This document shows, in pieces, positions 32,323 through 44,338 of a DNA stretch of 64,000 bases (position 1 is the stretch's first letter; every line of letters begins with the position of its first letter). Position numbers and translations under genes: made by a program. This DNA comes from Limnephilus marmoratus. Lineage: Eukaryota > Arthropoda > Insecta > Trichoptera > Limnephilidae. The notes beneath the pieces are model-generated. The model had not been told where the DNA came from, searched no databases, and saw only the letters and a program-made list of their open reading frames with translations. The stretch lies in contig OU862913.1 of the NCBI GenBank assembly GCA_917880885.1, positions 3,348,001 through 3,412,000 on the forward strand, written 5' to 3'.

Positions 32323-34888
32323 GGTCATTAATTCAGATCATATTTATTATATCATTAATTTAACAAATATAAGTTTAAGCACACCGAGAAGGGATCAAAA
32401 AATAGGAAGTAAAGGGATTAGGAAAAAAATTCATTTAAAAAGTTATTAAAATTAAGCTACTACATTAAGTGTTTAATCAACATTCCGGTACCCGTACAAC
32501 ACAACAGACCCAACTCTTCATTGAAATATTTTAAGTGTGGCATGAAGTTAAGTTTGGTGTTAAAAGTTAGACCAAAGTCTTTAATTTCAGAAACAGATTA
32601 CATAGAGATCGATGTTATGAATAACCATGTAATTGAAGAAAACCGTTTTATATTTATTTTAGTAAGTGATCATTAGACGGTTATAAAGCCCTCTGTTCAG
32701 GACATATGCTGTCTTTGACTGTGCCATTTTTTTTATCCATAAGAAGCTCCAAAGTTATAAAATTGTTAATAATATGCAAATCGGTTTATAATTGGTTAGT
32801 TCCTTTTTATCCCCCTTTTTGAAGATTAAAGTCGAATAATTCTATTTCCATATATCAGGAAATGTACTTTCTGACAAAGAATTCCTGAAGATGGTGCGGA
32901 GAGGATAAGCCAGAACGGTGATACGCTGCTGTAAGAATAACAGTGCAATAATATCGGGACCGATATTTTAATTGGGGTCAACGAGAGAGAGAAGTTTGTT
33001 TTATAAATGCGTTAAGTTGAGTGTTGTAATTGGACAATTTTAAATTGGAACTGGGAAAATATTAATCGTTCACTTGAAAATAAAATAAAAATTATTATTA
33101 CGTATGTAGCGGAAGGCAGCGTACGCATTGAATAGCCTTTTAAATATTGTATTGCACGGGCAACACTAAAAACCCCGCGCTAGACGCACGGCGAACTTGC
33201 CTGATTATTCTGTATTCTGGTTTCACGGCCCGATCGTCGAGTCGCTTTTGGTACGCTATCTTTTCTACGTATGTTAAACCGTTCTGATAAATGTAATAAC
33301 CTGTGTAGGTTTTGTGAAGTTTATAAATGAAAGTCAAACGTATTATATATTCATTTAAATACACCGACCATCCTTTTGTTAACGTGTGTGGAGTCCACGT
33401 AAGTATCCTGGCAGGATCGCCAAACCACATTCACCAAACTGGTAACACCCGACATAGAGAACTAACAATGGCGTCAAATGTCAAAGACACTCGTTGTCAC
33501 GTCTCGATCGTCGAGTCTCGACGATCGAGACGTGACAACAGAATCCTGAGAAAAATACCCGGTGAGCATTGTTTAAATATTTTTACATCCATCAATATCT
33601 TTCTTAACATGCTTCGATTTATTTAAATCGTATTTAAAGTTTAAATTTTGTAGTCCGCTCACGGGACCTCAGTAATTTTTAAAAAATATATGCGAGGCTT
33701 ATTATTAATTCCCGCATAGCCTGTATTATTACGATAATGCAGTTGTAATCACAAAACTACAAAAGATTAATGACCAAATAATATGTTTTTTCAGCTTATC
33801 TAGTTGTTACCCACGTGCATTTTATATTATGAGACCGACATACATTTTTTTTAAATTATGTACCCATATGCATTTGTAGTCAATCATGCTAATTCTAGCA
33901 ATTATAATGAATAATTAACATTTAATCTTCAATATAAGAGATTCCAAAGTAAAATTGCTTTAATATTTTTTTAAACAAACATCGCGATCTTATAATATAT
34001 ACCAACTAATCATCACCATTACTTCCCACCATTATTTCTAAAAATAATTAAATTGCCGTGTACATTCTAATCCAGTAACAACGCAGATTATGATCGAATC
34101 AACGCAGCTGGCGAGAGATTCCCGACATTTCCGAGATCCCCGATATCCCGGGAAGTGGAGCCGTACCCAGAATTTCACAACCGACCGCATGACAGCAGGC
34201 AGAGAATTCCACGATAGAAGAACACATCGTCACAACACGTAAATGTTTGAAAAAAAAAAAAAACTAATGATTGAATTTGTTTCAGCATGTATAAAAATGT
34301 TTCATTAATTGATTGGTGCATATTTAAAATGGCGCAACTTAGCATATATTTCCTTTGAAAAAAATTATGGAACTTTAGTAATACAAAATCATCTCGAGAA
34401 AATAACTACCTACAATTCGATTTATTATCATTTGGAGTAAATCCATAATAATGCTATCTATTAGCACATTTATTTTCAAGTATACCATCAAAATTCAGTA
34501 GTTTTTTGAAAATTACTTCGAGCAATGAATATTTTACAGATGATTTTACAAATGATATTTAAACATTAAGTCCTTCAGTACATCCTAATTTTAAACTTTG
34601 CTGAACGCTTTATAATAACAATCGATGGAATCTATTACAAAATATTGTTAATTTTTAACAATTTTGCCAAAATTTGAAATATTTTTTAATTAATATGGGT
34701 CATAATAAAAAAAAAAACATATTTCATATATGATTCATTTCTTGCAATATTTTTCTTGCTATACGTTTTCTGCCATATTTGCCAATTTTGAATGTAATGT
34801 GAAATGACCACTTCTGACGAAGACGTCCACTTCGAACAACTTCGGAACAAATTCAACGGCAGAAGTCAAGAAAAAAACGCTATCAACC
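32323..34888. other. Non-coding stretch with one perfect hairpin
   Basis: No gene is supported. The 33493-33514 and 33518-33539 arms form a perfect 22-bp inverted repeat, GTTGTCACGTCTCGATCGTC plus GA, with a 3-bp loop. The right part may hold a decayed LTR and leader of the Ty3-type element that begins at 34889, but no matching LTR was found. Confidence 0.45.
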
Positions 34889-35793
34889 ATGGAATCTACC
34901 AACTCTAATAACTCCGATCAAGCGATCATTACGTTTCAGTAAAGCTCCCACCTCTCTGGTAGGAAAATATTCAACTTTGGATAGTCCAAGTAGAGGCCCA
35001 GTTTGCGAATTCACGTATTAAAGATGACTTCACTAAATATAACATAATTGTTGCAGCCTTAGATTCGCAAACTCTACAAAGCGTGAGTGACATAGTCACG
35101 AAACCACAAATAACGGACAAATATGCTGCCCTCAAGGCCGCGCTTATTGATCGTCTGCAGGATTCTGCGGAGAAGCGCCTAACTCACTTGCTTATGGGAA
35201 TTCAACTTGAAGACCGAAAACCTACAGAGCTCCTACGGCACATGTTAGAACTAGCTGGCCCAGCTTTAGCAGAGAGCGCAATAGTTCATACATTATGGTT
35301 GCAGCGCCTTCCGCAACATGTGCAGGCAATATTGTCAGCACTCACCGAAAATAATGTGAGCCAACTGGCGTCCACGGCTGACAAAATATTAGATGTTTAC
35401 CAATCGACAGATTGTAGTGTCGTCGACCACAATAATAAACCATGCACATCAAGATCGGAACCCACGGAAACTTCAATATTACTCCAACTTCAGCAACAAA
35501 TTTCCGCATTAACCCGAGAAGTATCTCAATTGAAGCTTACTCAGACGAACCAAGCTTCAAACTTTCGAGGAAAACGAAATCAGAGTCCTCGTAGGAACTA
35601 CTCGTATCAAAATTCGACACAGAAGAACTTCATAAGCAGACCTAGGTCTCGGTCTCGTGAAAAATCTCCAAATAGAAACAATAATGGCATCTGCAGTTTC
35701 CACAGAAGATTCGGGGAAAAAGCATACAGGTGTTTGCAACCATGTTCATTTACCAAGAAAAACTCGGAAAACGACAACGGCACCTCACAGTAG
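34889..35793 (+). pseudogene. Ty3-type Gag (CsRn1-like), broken
   Basis: Starts at the ATG at 34889-34891. After early stops the frame gives WIVQVEAQFANSRIKDDFT and DKYAALKAALIDRLQ, the capsid region of CsRn1/Kabuki-type elements. An Arg/Ser-rich tail leads to CSFHRRFGEKAYRCLQPC, a CHCC-type knuckle characteristic of that clade instead of CCHC. The long open part is 35083-35793. Gag normally packages element RNA. This copy has at least two nonsense changes upstream of the open part and a shift after the knuckle. Confidence 0.75.
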
Positions 35794-35805
35794 GGACATG
35801 TGAGA

Positions 35806-36251
35806 TTCCCAACAAAACTTGTCGTCTCTTCGTATATGACCAACAAACTAGGCAAACATTCCTTGTCGACACGGGTGCAGATATATCGGTACTCCCAAGA
35901 AACCAGTCTTATAACAAGAATAATGTAACTTCTGACAACTGCCCAACTACCCTGTATGGAGCGAATGGAAATCCAATCAAAACGTATGGTACAAGGACCG
36001 TCGAGCTCAATTTTGGCCTTCAACGAGCATTAAAATGGCGATTCATTGTCGCTGATGCTTCGAGACCCATACTAGGAGCTGATTTTCTTCATAATTTTAA
36101 CTTAACAGTGGATCTCAAGAAAGCAACCATTGCAGACCAATCTACAGGACTATTAATCAGGGGAATAACCTACAAAGGACCAACTTCTGGAATCTCTACT
36201 ATTTCTACTGTACAAAAATATAGGGACATCCTGAATAAATACCCGAACTAA
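35806..36251 (+). pseudogene. Ty3-type protease region
   Basis: FLVDTGADISVLP carries the retropepsin DTGA active site and ILGADFL is the second conserved block. The frame ends with a stop at 36251 between protease and RT. Confidence 0.75.
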
Positions 36252-36263
36252 ACAAGGCCTAAC

Positions 36264-37022
36264 ATGAAAATCCCTGATAAAAAAAGACACACTGTAACAC
36301 ATTGTATTGAGACCAAGGGACCTCCTGTTACTGAACGTGCTCGTAGACTAGCACCAGCTCTACTTGAAGCCACCAAAAAGGAATTCAAATACCTTATGGA
36401 GCAGGGGCTTTGCAGGCCATCAAAGAGTAATTGGGCCAGCCCCTTGCACATGGTTAGAAAACCGAATGGCGTCCATGTGGGGACTATCGCCGCTTGAATA
36501 CCCAGACGATTCCGGACAAATATCCCATACCGCAACTGAATGATTTTGCACATTAATTATCTGACGCTACTATATTTAGCACCATAGACATGTCTCGCGC
36601 GTATCACCAGATACCGGTGGAAGCGGCCGATATACCAAAGACTGCGATCATCACCCCGTTTGGCCTATTCGAATTTACGTCTATGCAATTCGGACTATCA
36701 AATGCAGCACAAAGCTTTCAAAGATTTATGCATTCTGTAACAAGAGACCTGGATTTTTGCTTCATCTACCTGGATGACATCCTCATCGCTTCCAAAAACG
36801 AAGAAGAGCACAAAAGGCATCTAGATTTACTACTAAAACGTCTCGCCGAATATGATCTGGTTATAAATATCAATAAGTGCAAATTTGGTGTACACACAGT
36901 GAACTTCTTGGATCACACGATCACCCAAAAAGAAATGTCACCTATCAAGGAAAAGGTAACAGCAGTCACAGAGTTCCCATTACCTAAAACAGCGAAAGTG
37001 TTACGACGCTTTTTTAGGAATG
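36264..37022 (+). pseudogene. Ty3-type reverse transcriptase, N-terminal part
   Basis: Begins KIPDKKRHTVTHCIETKG and RARRLAPALLEATKKEF. A frameshift near 36470 and a stop near 36553 precede [14 protein letters not shown] (motif A region), [14 protein letters not shown] (motif B) and [12 protein letters not shown] (YLDD active site). The RT is then cut at 37022 by a TTAA insertion. Confidence 0.8.
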
Positions 37023-37026
37023 TTAA

Positions 37027-37301
37027 CCCGGCGTCAATGACGTGAAAATAATTACGCGGTCAATGACGCCGGGTAACCGTGACCCGAATTTTATCGATGG
37101 ATTGCACCAAAACTGAAAGGATTATCTTGATTTTGAAAATTATTTACTATTTATGGGTTCTTTGCTAATAAAAAATATATAAATAATACCATTATATTTA
37201 TAAATCAACTTTTTATTACCTTAGTAAGAAACACATGGAAAATCAACTATGAAAAAATAACTGTAGAATTTCATTTCAACTATAGGAAATATGTACCCGT
37301 T
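37027..37301. other. 275-bp segment between two TTAA sites
   Basis: Lies between TTAA 37023-37026 and TTAA 37302-37305, left of the piggyBac-like element. It starts CCCGGCGTCAATGACG and holds an inverted pair of that sequence within its first 50 bp. The right end does not mirror the left, so it could be a second, damaged piggyBac-type insertion at the same TTAA. Confidence 0.5.
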
Positions 37302-37305
37302 TTAA

Positions 37306-38780
37306 CCCATATGCCCAGTGGGTCGTTTTTGTCCCGAAAAACAGGCTCTAGAAAAGTAGCGAATTTTTTAACGCAACCGCTTGTTTTCGACATCTAATGC
37401 CATTTATCGATGTGTGAAAGTACTATCTACTAAAACAAATAGACAGTTTTGCTTAACGGTCAAAATTGTAATTTCTGGTGACAGTTCAATTCATGACTCA
37501 GTTGAAGTTGGAGAAAAAATCCAGTTTTGCTGAGAATAATGTAAGTTATATATTTTTCTTTGTAAATATACCAATTATTTTGACGTTATTGTAAAATTAG
37601 ATAGTTTATTTATCTAATGCAATTGAATGAATCCAAAATAAATATTTTATTTCACAGATATAGTTGTCAAAACTTTTATGGGTCGCTAAATACCCCTTGG
37701 GCAAAAGTATATTCAATTGCTATTTTTTTAGTTCTAGGAGGTGTTGGAAAGTTTGGATACTGATGATGAGTTACAAGGTGGGGATGTTTTTATTGACCCA
37801 ACTTTCGATGCCAGGGTTGCGGACGGTGATTCCGCCGATGAAGAAGGTACATTTTTCCATCATTTATCCCGTCAATAGTTACTCGCGTCTGCCAGTCTTA
37901 CTTTGAGGGGTCCATTTTTTGAAGAAACCACGTTCAGCGAAGATGAAGAATATGACAACACATCACCACTGTCACCGAAACAAGACAGGCGCGTTAGGGC
38001 ACATAGAAGGGCACGCGGATAAGTGCAGGGAATAGCACGAAAGGCTTACGGAAGGAGGCGTGGAAGGAGATGTCAAGCAGATGGGGAGCGCAACTGGGTG
38101 AAGAGAGACCTTCCTAAGAACAATTGTGAGTGAATCAATCCCCTACCTAGATCCAATACAACTCTATCCGAAAATAGTATAAAAAGTATTTTTCACGGGT
38201 ACGGTGAGCAACAATCGTATTGAAAACTGCCCACTGAAGGATTTAAAAGAATGCCAAAAAGAGGCGAGTAGATACTATATATAGGCATTGACCGCTCTTG
38301 GTTGCAAAATAATGGCACTGAAAGACCTAAATCTGGACCCAGTCGAAAGATCCAAACAAGTGTACCTTATATGGTGCGAAAGCACAATGCGGAGCACATG
38401 ATCGAAAAAGCTCTGTCAAGTCTTCGCTGCGCTTTTTTAAAAATAAAACTGATAGCGTGCAATAAATCCGATGTAAACTTACACGCAAAATGTTTTTTGC
38501 AGTTTCAATAGTAATTTTTATTTCAAAATGCTTTTTTTCTGTTTAAATTAACTATCAATGTCGATAAATAAAGAATAAAAAAATAATGGCATTTTTATTC
38601 AACATGAATTCAAGGTAACTCATTTGACCCTGGGGTCGTTTTCGACCCATTAAAAAAACAACACTTTCTCCACTCCCACCTCAAAACTTCAGTGAGAATC
38701 TTTAAAACAATCCTTCAGTGACCCACATATCCTAAAGTGAAAAAGATTGGAAACCAAAAATAGTTCTGGGCATATATGGG
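37306..38780 (+). mobile_element. piggyBac-like element inside the Ty3 RT
   Basis: Ends are CCCATATGCCCAG and the inverted CCCATATATGCCCAG, flanked by TTAA at 37302-37305 and 38781-38784. Inside, frames with LESDTDDELQGGDVFIDPTF and NWVKRDLP resemble the N-terminal region of piggyBac-derived (PGBD-like) transposases. The catalytic core is missing. It is a deletion derivative. Confidence 0.75.
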
Positions 38781-38784
38781 TTAA

Positions 38785-39325
38785 CTTGACGCTCGTGTAT
38801 CTCCTTCCGCAAGCGGCGTCGCGCTGATCACGCCGGCGGTGCGGGTAGAAGGGGGTTGTATCTCCAGGGAATCAAGAACTCACAGAAGCATTCGAGAATA
38901 AGTAAGCAGCAATTAACAAATGCAGCTTTACTTGCGTATCCAATCCCGACAGCAAGAATTTCAATAATGGTCGACGCTAGTGATATAGCCATGGGAGCAA
39001 AACTACAGCAACTCAACAGCAATTCTTGGGAACCCCTGGGATTCTTCTCGAAAAAATCTACACCAGCACAGCGGAAGTACAGCACCTTTGACCGAGAACT
39101 TACTGGCGTTTACGAAGCTGTGAAGTATTTCAGGAACCACATTGAAGGTCGAAATTTTTCAATCTATACGGACCACAAGCCACTCACCTTTGCCTTTAGC
39201 AAAAAGCCAGCCTCTAGCTCTCCACGTCAAAAAAGACAGTTGGATTTTATTGCTCAATTCTCCACTGACATCAGGCATGTTTCTGGATCACAGAACGTAG
39301 TAGCAGATGCACTATCGAAGAGTTG
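38785..39325 (+). pseudogene. Ty3-type RT end and RNase H
   Basis: Resumes after the insertion with mutated text, LPQAA, then VDASDIAMGAKLQQ, STFDRELTGVYEAVKYFR and YTDHKPLTFAF, the RNase H-like domain of Ty3-type elements, ending SGSQNVVADALSKS with a stop. The stretch 38785-38860 is garbled by substitutions and indels. Confidence 0.75.
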
Positions 39326-39329
39326 AAGA

Positions 39330-39557
39330 GATTAAGATTTTTTTTTACATTCACATTGTAATTTAAGAACTTAAATATAGCATTAAAAAATGTACACTAC
39401 TCTTCCAGACACAAGCTAACGCTTCCATGGAAGAGTGGTATTAACATATTTGAATATGAACATGTAAGCAAATTAACACATCATCTAAATGTACATTATA
39501 TTTTATATGCTATAATCAATAAACGTTTGATATAAAAAAAAAAAAAAAAAAAAAAAA
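39330..39557 (+). mobile_element. Retroposed insert with poly-A tail
   Basis: Separates RNase H from integrase. It ends with AATAAA at 39518-39523 and about 23 A residues (39534-39557), so it arose by reverse transcription of a polyadenylated RNA. The source is not recognised. A short inverted pair, ACTCTTCC/GGAAGAGT, lies at about 39403-39436. Confidence 0.6.
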
Positions 39558-39566
39558 ATTAATTGT

Positions 39567-40851
39567 CCTACTGAAATTGACTACAGGCAGATGGGAATAG
39601 TGCAGTGTCAAACTGACGAACTTAGTAAGGCAAAAGATGACACCACCCTCGCCTTATGTCAAATGGTGATACCTGGCACAGAAGCTTCAGTTTGGTGTGA
39701 CATCTCCACAGGCCTTGTCAGACCTTTCGTTCCAGTCTGCATGCGAGATCAAGAGATTGAAAGCGTCCATAACGTTTGCCATCCAGGCATCCTCGGAAAA
39801 ACTAACACTATAAAACAAAGATTTGTTTGGCCCAACATGGCGACAGATATAAAAAAAACTTCGTCAAGCACTGTATTGCGTGCCAAAAAGCCAATGTCAC
39901 GAAACATACGGTAGCGCCACCAGCAACTTATGTTTTGCCTGAAGATCGTTTCCGACATGTCCATATTGACATAGTGGGCCCTCTTCCAGCTTGCAACGAG
40001 TACCGATACCTGTTAACCATGATCGACAGATTTATTTGCTGACCCGAAGCAATATCATTAAAAGACATGTCAGCGGAAACCGTCGCTACTGCCCTGACGA
40101 CTCACTGGATTGTTCGTCCGGGGACCCCGTTAACCCTCACAACAGACCAAGGAAGACAGTTTGAGAGCTTTTTATTTAGGAAATTGACTGAGAAGTTTGG
40201 AACCGAGCATACAAGAACTACTGCATATCACCCGCAAGCCAATAGTATGATCGAAAGATGGCATCGCACATTAAAAACCTCCCTCATAGCAAGCGGAGAC
40301 CCAAACTGGTTAGAGAATCTCCCTCTTATCCTACTCGGTTTGAGATCCACAGTTCGGGACGATATAAAATGTTCACCAGCCGAACTCACATACGGTAGAA
40401 CTCTCAGGTTACCTTGTGATTTCTTCACTGAGACTCCAAGGGAAGAACCTGACACTTTTGTTGGACGTCTACAAAGAAAATTTGATGACATAAAATCAAC
40501 TCCTGCAAGTGCTCATGGTACAACAAAAATCTTTATACAGAAAGATCTGCCTTTAAGATTTGTACTTCGACCCATGTATTCCTCAGAACAGATGGCGGAA
40601 GAAGATCGCTCCAAAAACCTTACGAAGGAACTTACAAGGTCGAAGAACGCGATGAAAAAACATTCGTCATCAGCGTAAATGGGAAACCGAAGCGTGTCTC
40701 GATAGAACGCCTAAAGCCCGCTTTTATACCAGTAGAAGACAACGTACCTATTTCTACATCTGTCCAGGAACCACTCCCAGAAAACATAACAAGAACAAGA
40801 TCTGGTCGAAGGGTTCATTTTCCTGATAGATACCAATCAGTACGCCAATAA
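39567..40851 (+). pseudogene. Ty3-type integrase, broken
   Basis: VHNVCHPGILGKTNTIKQRF (HHCC zinc-binding region) and CIACQKANVTKH are in different frames because of a shift near 39850. HIDIVGPLPACNEYRYLLT begins the catalytic core and is followed by a TGA at the position of a conserved Trp (about 40040). The next frame has TTDQGRQFES and TAYHPQANSMIERWHRTLK, completing the DDE region. A final shift near 40555 precedes a chromo-free C-terminus ending RRVHFPDRYQSV. No env-like gene follows. Confidence 0.8.
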
Positions 40852-42559
40852 ATGGCACTAAGGCAATATAAATTCTTTCTCTCATTTATATTCTTACAAA
40901 TCCATATCGAATCTAAAATGATTCATACAAAACAGATTTAAAAAAAATAAGTATAAAACACATAGAAAAATTTATTCGAATTCCAAAAAGCATATATTTA
41001 AAAAAAAAACGACTGAACAAATATACTAAAGTCTACAAATTTTGATAAGATTTTGAGCTCTAGTATTAGTACTGTTATAATACGTGTAACTAATGAAAAA
41101 ATTTCATTCTTAAACCATGTAAATAACATGTAGCTAGTTTTAAGTCAACTTTACAATCGTATATTACACGATAAAACATCTATGTATAAGAAATCTTTAA
41201 CGTTACGCTAAGATAAGCGTTATCTTAGAAGGTTTTACAATAACAGAACCAAACATAATATATCATGCTTTAATATAGCACATATCGTTTATATCTTACT
41301 ATAATGCAACATGCACTTAAGATAACCTTTAAATATAACTAGAACAATATAATGTATTTAATATTGATCATGTTAACAATATAACACACATTTGTATCCA
41401 TACATGAATAACTTATCCAAGTTTCAAACCATTCCGCTAGACGCGTTGAATTTCACATGTATTTTCAGTAACTTTTAACTAACTTTGATTACGTTTTACG
41501 TACTTTTATAATATTATGGAATTTAACCATGTTCAGTCGAATGTTTGTTGACTGAACATGGTTAAATTTGTATTTACTTAACATGAATAATAAGCCGTAG
41601 CTAACACTGTTACATTATCGGAACATAATATGTCTTATATTGACCACACACTCAATATAACACATATTTATTACATATTTCTATTCCTACATACAAAAAT
41701 TTAGAACTTTACGCACTTTGTGATGAAAAAGTAACATGTACTTCTAACCACTCCGCTGTACGCGTCGAAGTTAAAAACTATACTCTAAAAACTATACTTA
41801 AAAACTCTTAAATACAAGTATTACATGTACCTAATTTTAAAATTTACTAAGTTTTCTATTATATTAAAATGTTTCGTTTTTAAAAAAAAATTAAAACGCG
41901 TGCAACCAGATGTTCCTTGATGTCCACATCTGATTGAACGGGTCGAAATTTTTTTATCGTATGATAACGATTCGTTCCAATTGCATAAGGAAACATGATA
42001 ATGTTATTATTAACTAAATTCATTATAAATTATTATTAATTCATGACTTAATAGTTCTAAAAGGTGAATTATATACCCGTCATTGACTAAGGCATACCAT
42101 GTCTAAATGTTTTAAAAAATACATAACATCTCCAATAACATCACGTTTCGTTAAGCAATTGACATTAATATACACTTGTTTGTTCATGAAAGTTCGGTAA
42201 CAGTCAATAAGATATATAATGGATGTAATACCACACATAAAATAATTTAACCCAAGTTTCATGAACAAAACCATACATTTTTTATAATTAAGTAAAAAGT
42301 TTACAACCTTATATTGTTTAAGAATAAGAATAAAATAAAAAAAACATGTATTTCGTACACGATTATAGTGTTAATAGAGTTTTTAAAAAAGAATTTTCAT
42401 ATTATAATGATAGGAAAATTGCTTTACACACATATATACATAAATATATTTTTCTATTGTTCGTGATGCAAATATGACGCAATAGCATTTTAAAAAAATA
42501 ATTCGTAAATTCGCTTTAAAAAGGAAATAAGTCCAATGTTTAACAAGTGTATGCGTGCT
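40852..42559. other. AT-rich stretch with diverged direct duplication
   Basis: 41521-41538 and 41550-41567 form a perfect 18-bp hairpin, ATTTAACCATGTTCAGTC. Blocks near 41380-41450 and 41655-41770 resemble each other (CAATATAACACA, and CCGCTAGACGCGTTGAA versus CCGCTGTACGCGTCGAA), suggesting an old tandem duplication. No coding region or LTR terminus is supported. Confidence 0.45.
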
Positions 42560-42947
42560 TCTTCAAATCTCTCATTTGAAAACACGAATAGCGGCAATCA
42601 AATTATGAAAAAGATTTTCTCCGGCGTGAGTAGGGCTCTTCACATTGCCTCTTGAGAACATGAATAGTTACACTCGGAACAAGAAAAAGGTTTTTCTCCA
42701 CTGTAATGCAGCTTGTCAATCGTCAGATTGCTTTTTGTAGAACATGAATAGTTGCAATCGGAACAAGAAAAACGTTTTTCTCCACTGTGAATCGCGCCTG
42801 TGGATCGTCAGGATGCTTTTTTTCGAACATGAATAGTTGCACTCGGAACAAGAAAAAAGTTTTTCTCCACTGTGAATCAGATTGTTTCTTCAAATCGCCC
42901 TTCTGAGAACATGAATAGTTGCACTCGGAACAAGAAAAAGGTTTTTC
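42560..42947 (-). pseudogene. Decayed fingers downstream of gene C stop
   Basis: After the TGA at 42950-42948 the same frame continues EKPFSCSECNYSCSQKGDLK, then shifts. Three or four more finger relics follow, with cysteine pairs replaced or out of frame. This mirrors the situation 3' of gene B. Confidence 0.75.
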
Positions 42948-44053
42948 TCAAATGTAAGTCAGCTTGTGGATCGTCAGACTGCCCTTTCGAGAGCATGAAT
43001 AGTTGCGATGATAAGAAAAAGGGTTTTCTCCACTGTAAGTCAGCTTGTAGATCGTCAGACTGCCCTTTCGAGAGCATGAATAGTTGCATTCGGAACAAGA
43101 AAAAGGTTTTTCTCCACGGTGAGTAAGCATGTGGATCTTCAGATTGCCCTTTTGAGAACACGAATAGTTGCACTCGGAACAAGAAAAAGGTTTTTCTCCA
43201 GTGTGAATCAGCTTGTGTTTCTTCAAATCGCCCTTTTGAGAACATGAATAGTTGCACTCGGAACAAGAAAAAGGTTTTTCTCCACTGTGAGTCAGCTTGT
43301 GGATCTTCAATCTGTCCTTTCGAGAACACGAATAGTTGCACTCGGAACAAGAAAAAGGTTTTTCTCCAGTGTGAATCAGCTTGTGTTTCTTCAAATCGCC
43401 CTTTTGAGAACATGAATAGTTGCACTCGGAACAAGAAAAAGGTTTTTCTCCACTGTGAGTCAGCTTGTGGATCTTCAATATGTCCTTTCGAGAACACGAA
43501 TAGTTGCACTCGGAACAAGAAAAGGGTTTTTCTCCACTGTGAGTCAGCTTGTGGGTCTTCAGACTGTCCTTTCGAGAACACGAATAGTTGCACTCGGAAC
43601 AAAAAAAAGGTTTTTTTCCACTGTGAGTAAGCATGTGGATCGTCAGATTGCCCTTTTGAGAACACGAATAGTTGCACTCGGAACAAGAAAAAGGTTTTTC
43701 TCCAGTGTGAATCAGCTTGTGTTTCTTCAAATCGCCCTTTTGAGAACATGAATACTTGCACTCGGAACAAAAAAAAGGTTTTTCTCCACTGTGAGTCAGC
43801 ATGTGGATCTTCAGACTGCCCTTTCGAGAACACGAATAGTTGCAATCGGAACAAGAAAAAGTTTGTTTTTCGGTGTGAACCAGCATGTGTTTCCTCAAAT
43901 ATTCCTTTTGAGAACTTGAACAGTTGCACTTGGAACATGAAAAAAGTTCAACTCCAGTATGGCTGCGAAGGTGACTTACAAAATTATTCTTATGAGAGCA
44001 GGAGTAGTGACGAGGATAAGATAATCGTTTATCCACAGGATGCGTCTTCATAT
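42948..44053 (-). CDS. ZNF gene C, zinc-finger exon
   Basis: The acceptor CGACAG (AG at 44055-44054) gives AT ATG AAG in phase 1 after exon 2. Finger 1 (YPRHYSCSHKNNFVSHLRSH) has lost its cysteines. Fingers 2-11 are intact C2H2 units of the FSCSECNYSCSQKGDLKKH type with HTGEKP or HSGEKP linkers at an 84-bp period. Finger 12 has tyrosines in place of both histidines, finger 13 lacks the cysteines, and the frame ends in TGA at 42950-42948 within a linker. Several finger pairs are nearly identical, so recent internal duplication or gene conversion is likely. A 353-residue frame in the same strand is only a shadow. Confidence 0.85.
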
Positions 44054-44172
44054 CTGTCGACGGATTTGAAAAAAGATATAGCTAAAAAGATACATTAAGA
44101 CTTATAACCTAAGTGAAAAAATGGATACCATTTTATAAGAATGTTAAATCTTCCAATGAAAATCGGTTTTAC

Positions 44173-44325
44173 CTGCTGTCTGGTTCATTGTTTCAACGCG
44201 TTCTAAGCATTCTTTTTTAACATCCGACAGGTTTACGTCAATTTCCATATAAGGAAAACTGTCTTCATCTTCTTCTCGGGATAACAGATCCGTCTTGATG
44301 GCAACTGTCTCCACATTAGTGCTGT
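44173..44325 (-). CDS. ZNF gene C, second acidic leader exon
   Basis: A 153-bp exon between TTTTGCAG (AG at 44327-44326) and GTAAAACC (GT at 44172-44171), phase 1 on both sides, exactly the length of gene A exon 2. It encodes TNVETVAIKTDLLSREED, then YMEIDVNLSDVKKECLE and NQTAG. The first motif is IKTD rather than IKxE; DVKKE is kept. A LINE fragment begins only about 14 bp upstream of the acceptor, so the branch-point and pyrimidine region may derive from it. Confidence 0.8.
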
Positions 44326-44338
44326 CTGCAAAATCAAA

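Noticed and set aside
33327..33626. 99-codon frame spanning the perfect hairpin
   Set aside because: No domain, no splice sites, and the reading frame passes through both hairpin arms.
35557..36023. Minus-strand frames over the Ty3-type Gag and protease
   Set aside because: Shadow frames of the plus-strand element; no domain.
41342..41790. Possible LTR pair downstream of the Ty3-type element
   Set aside because: The two copies are only about 275 bp apart, diverged, and lack TG...CA ends; more likely an old tandem duplication.
42877..43938. 353-codon open frame in the gene C finger exon, plus mirror frames on the plus strand
   Set aside because: It is a shadow frame produced by the 84-bp finger repeat. 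The true frame carries the cysteine and histidine ligands.
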